Source: Nitrospinota bacterium
GTDB lineage: Bacteria > UBA8248 > JACPRG01
Length of the DNA stretch: 5,897 bases
Reading direction: 5' to 3'
Assembly: GCA_030740135.1 (NCBI GenBank)
Contig: JASLXW010000172.1
Span: forward strand, 2,121-8,017
Of this stretch, positions 5,603 through 5,897 are shown piece by piece (position 1 is the first letter of the stretch; each line of letters opens with the position of its first letter). Under the pieces are notes generated by a model, which was given only the letters and a program-made list of their open reading frames with translations, ran no database searches and was not told where the DNA came from. Made by a program: the position numbers and the translations under genes.

Positions 5603-5692
5603 GGCGGCCGCGGTAAAACCCGATGGAAGGAGCCGACCCGCCGTATCGCAAGATCGTGGGTGGCTGCCCGTGGCAACAGGGCCGCATGCGAC

Positions 5693-5698
5693 AGGAGG
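5693..5698 (+). promoter_or_regulatory. Ribosome binding site of the transposase remnant
   Basis: AGGAGG lies 6 bases before ATG 5705, an ideal arrangement. It shows that a real plus-strand gene once started here. Confidence 0.65.
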
Positions 5699-5704
5699 CC
5701 GGTC

Positions 5705-5897
5705 ATGAAACAGGATACCATTTACGCGGGCATCCATCTGCCCAAGCGCGGCCGGGTTCCGACGGGGTTGGGTCTTGCCCTTCGCCAAACTCGCCCCGTT
5801 AGGAATGTCCGAGGAAAATACGGGTTAAACGGTTTCATCACCGCACCGGCCCATTCCGCGACAAACGCGAGCGGGCGGCCCGGCGGGCCGCCCGCTT
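5705..5897 (+). pseudogene. Decayed N-terminus of an IS110-like (DEDD) transposase
   Basis: The first 15 codons read MKQDTIYAGIHLPKR. This fits the start of IS110-type transposases, usually IY.GIDLHKR or YVGIDVSK, whose Asp is the first acidic residue of the RuvC-like DEDD active site. Here that Asp is His (CAT instead of GAT) and the following His is Pro. Beyond residue 15 the frame stays open to the window edge, but it no longer resembles a transposase and is rich in Arg, Gly and Pro. It runs through a perfect hairpin at 5870-5896. The strong AGGAGG upstream supports a true gene start. I read this as a remnant of an insertion sequence that lost everything after its first few dozen bases. 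An unrelated small open frame is the alternative. Confidence 0.45.
5870..5896 (+). terminator. Perfect 12-bp GC hairpin at the right edge, possible intrinsic terminator
   Basis: AGCGGGCGGCCC (5870-5881) and GGGCCGCCCGCT (5885-5896) pair perfectly around the loop GGC. Two T (5896-5897) end the window, so a U-run on the plus strand may continue outside it. With such a run it would be a strong terminator for plus-strand transcripts. On the minus strand no clean U-run follows. Confidence 0.6.

Noticed and set aside
5576..5788. Minus-strand 70-residue frame upstream of the GT2 gene
   Set aside because: It has no domain or convincing ribosome binding site, and it overlaps the promoter and the plus-strand transposase remnant.

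Overview
The window is GC-rich bacterial DNA. It carries partly decayed toxin-antitoxin genes, three kinds of short dispersed repeat, a transposase remnant and a compact three-gene operon for making or transferring surface sugars. The palindromic and tandem repeats, together with HicB-type and RelB-type antitoxin fragments, suggest a free-living environmental bacterium of the Desulfobacterota/Nitrospirota kind. The sequence has no marker gene, so this placement is a guess.

Left part (1-2300). The 5' end of a metallo-beta-lactamase-fold hydrolase runs off the left edge on the minus strand. A gene-free stretch of about 560 bases follows; its main feature is an inverted pair of nearly identical 27-base palindromic repeats. 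On the plus strand there is then an antitoxin-like reading frame that has lost its stop codon and possibly runs into a toxin remnant. An intact alpha/beta hydrolase with a full Ser-Asp-His triad comes next. Convergent to it, on the minus strand, lies an orphan C-terminal half of a HicB antitoxin, cut off at a tandem CGCAGATT-type repeat and with no HicA partner.

Right part (2347-5897). A minus-strand operon reads from right to left: a DPM1-like GT2 glycosyltransferase (5565-4876), a multi-pass GT39/PMT-type membrane glycosyltransferase (4866-3457), and a LegB-like NAD-dependent NDP-sugar 4,6-dehydratase (3385-2396). Together they plausibly charge a polyprenyl phosphate with a sugar, transfer that sugar outside the membrane, and supply a 4-keto-6-deoxy sugar nucleotide. 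A candidate promoter sits so close to the first ATG that the transcript could be nearly leaderless. The dehydratase has no ATG, GTG or TTG before its nucleotide-binding motif; the best start is a CTG placed correctly behind a strong ribosome binding site. Every gene in the operon carries at least one run of eight or more G on its coding strand, and the first has ten. Runs of seven or more G or C occur nowhere else in the window. That pattern could mean phase variation. Upstream of the operon, on the plus strand, is the start of an IS110-like transposase whose first catalytic Asp is replaced by His. A 12-bp perfect hairpin lies at the right edge.

No complete new defence or mobile system is visible. 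The points most worth a second look are the CTG start, the poly-G tracts, the possible leaderless promoter and the remains of two toxin-antitoxin modules.
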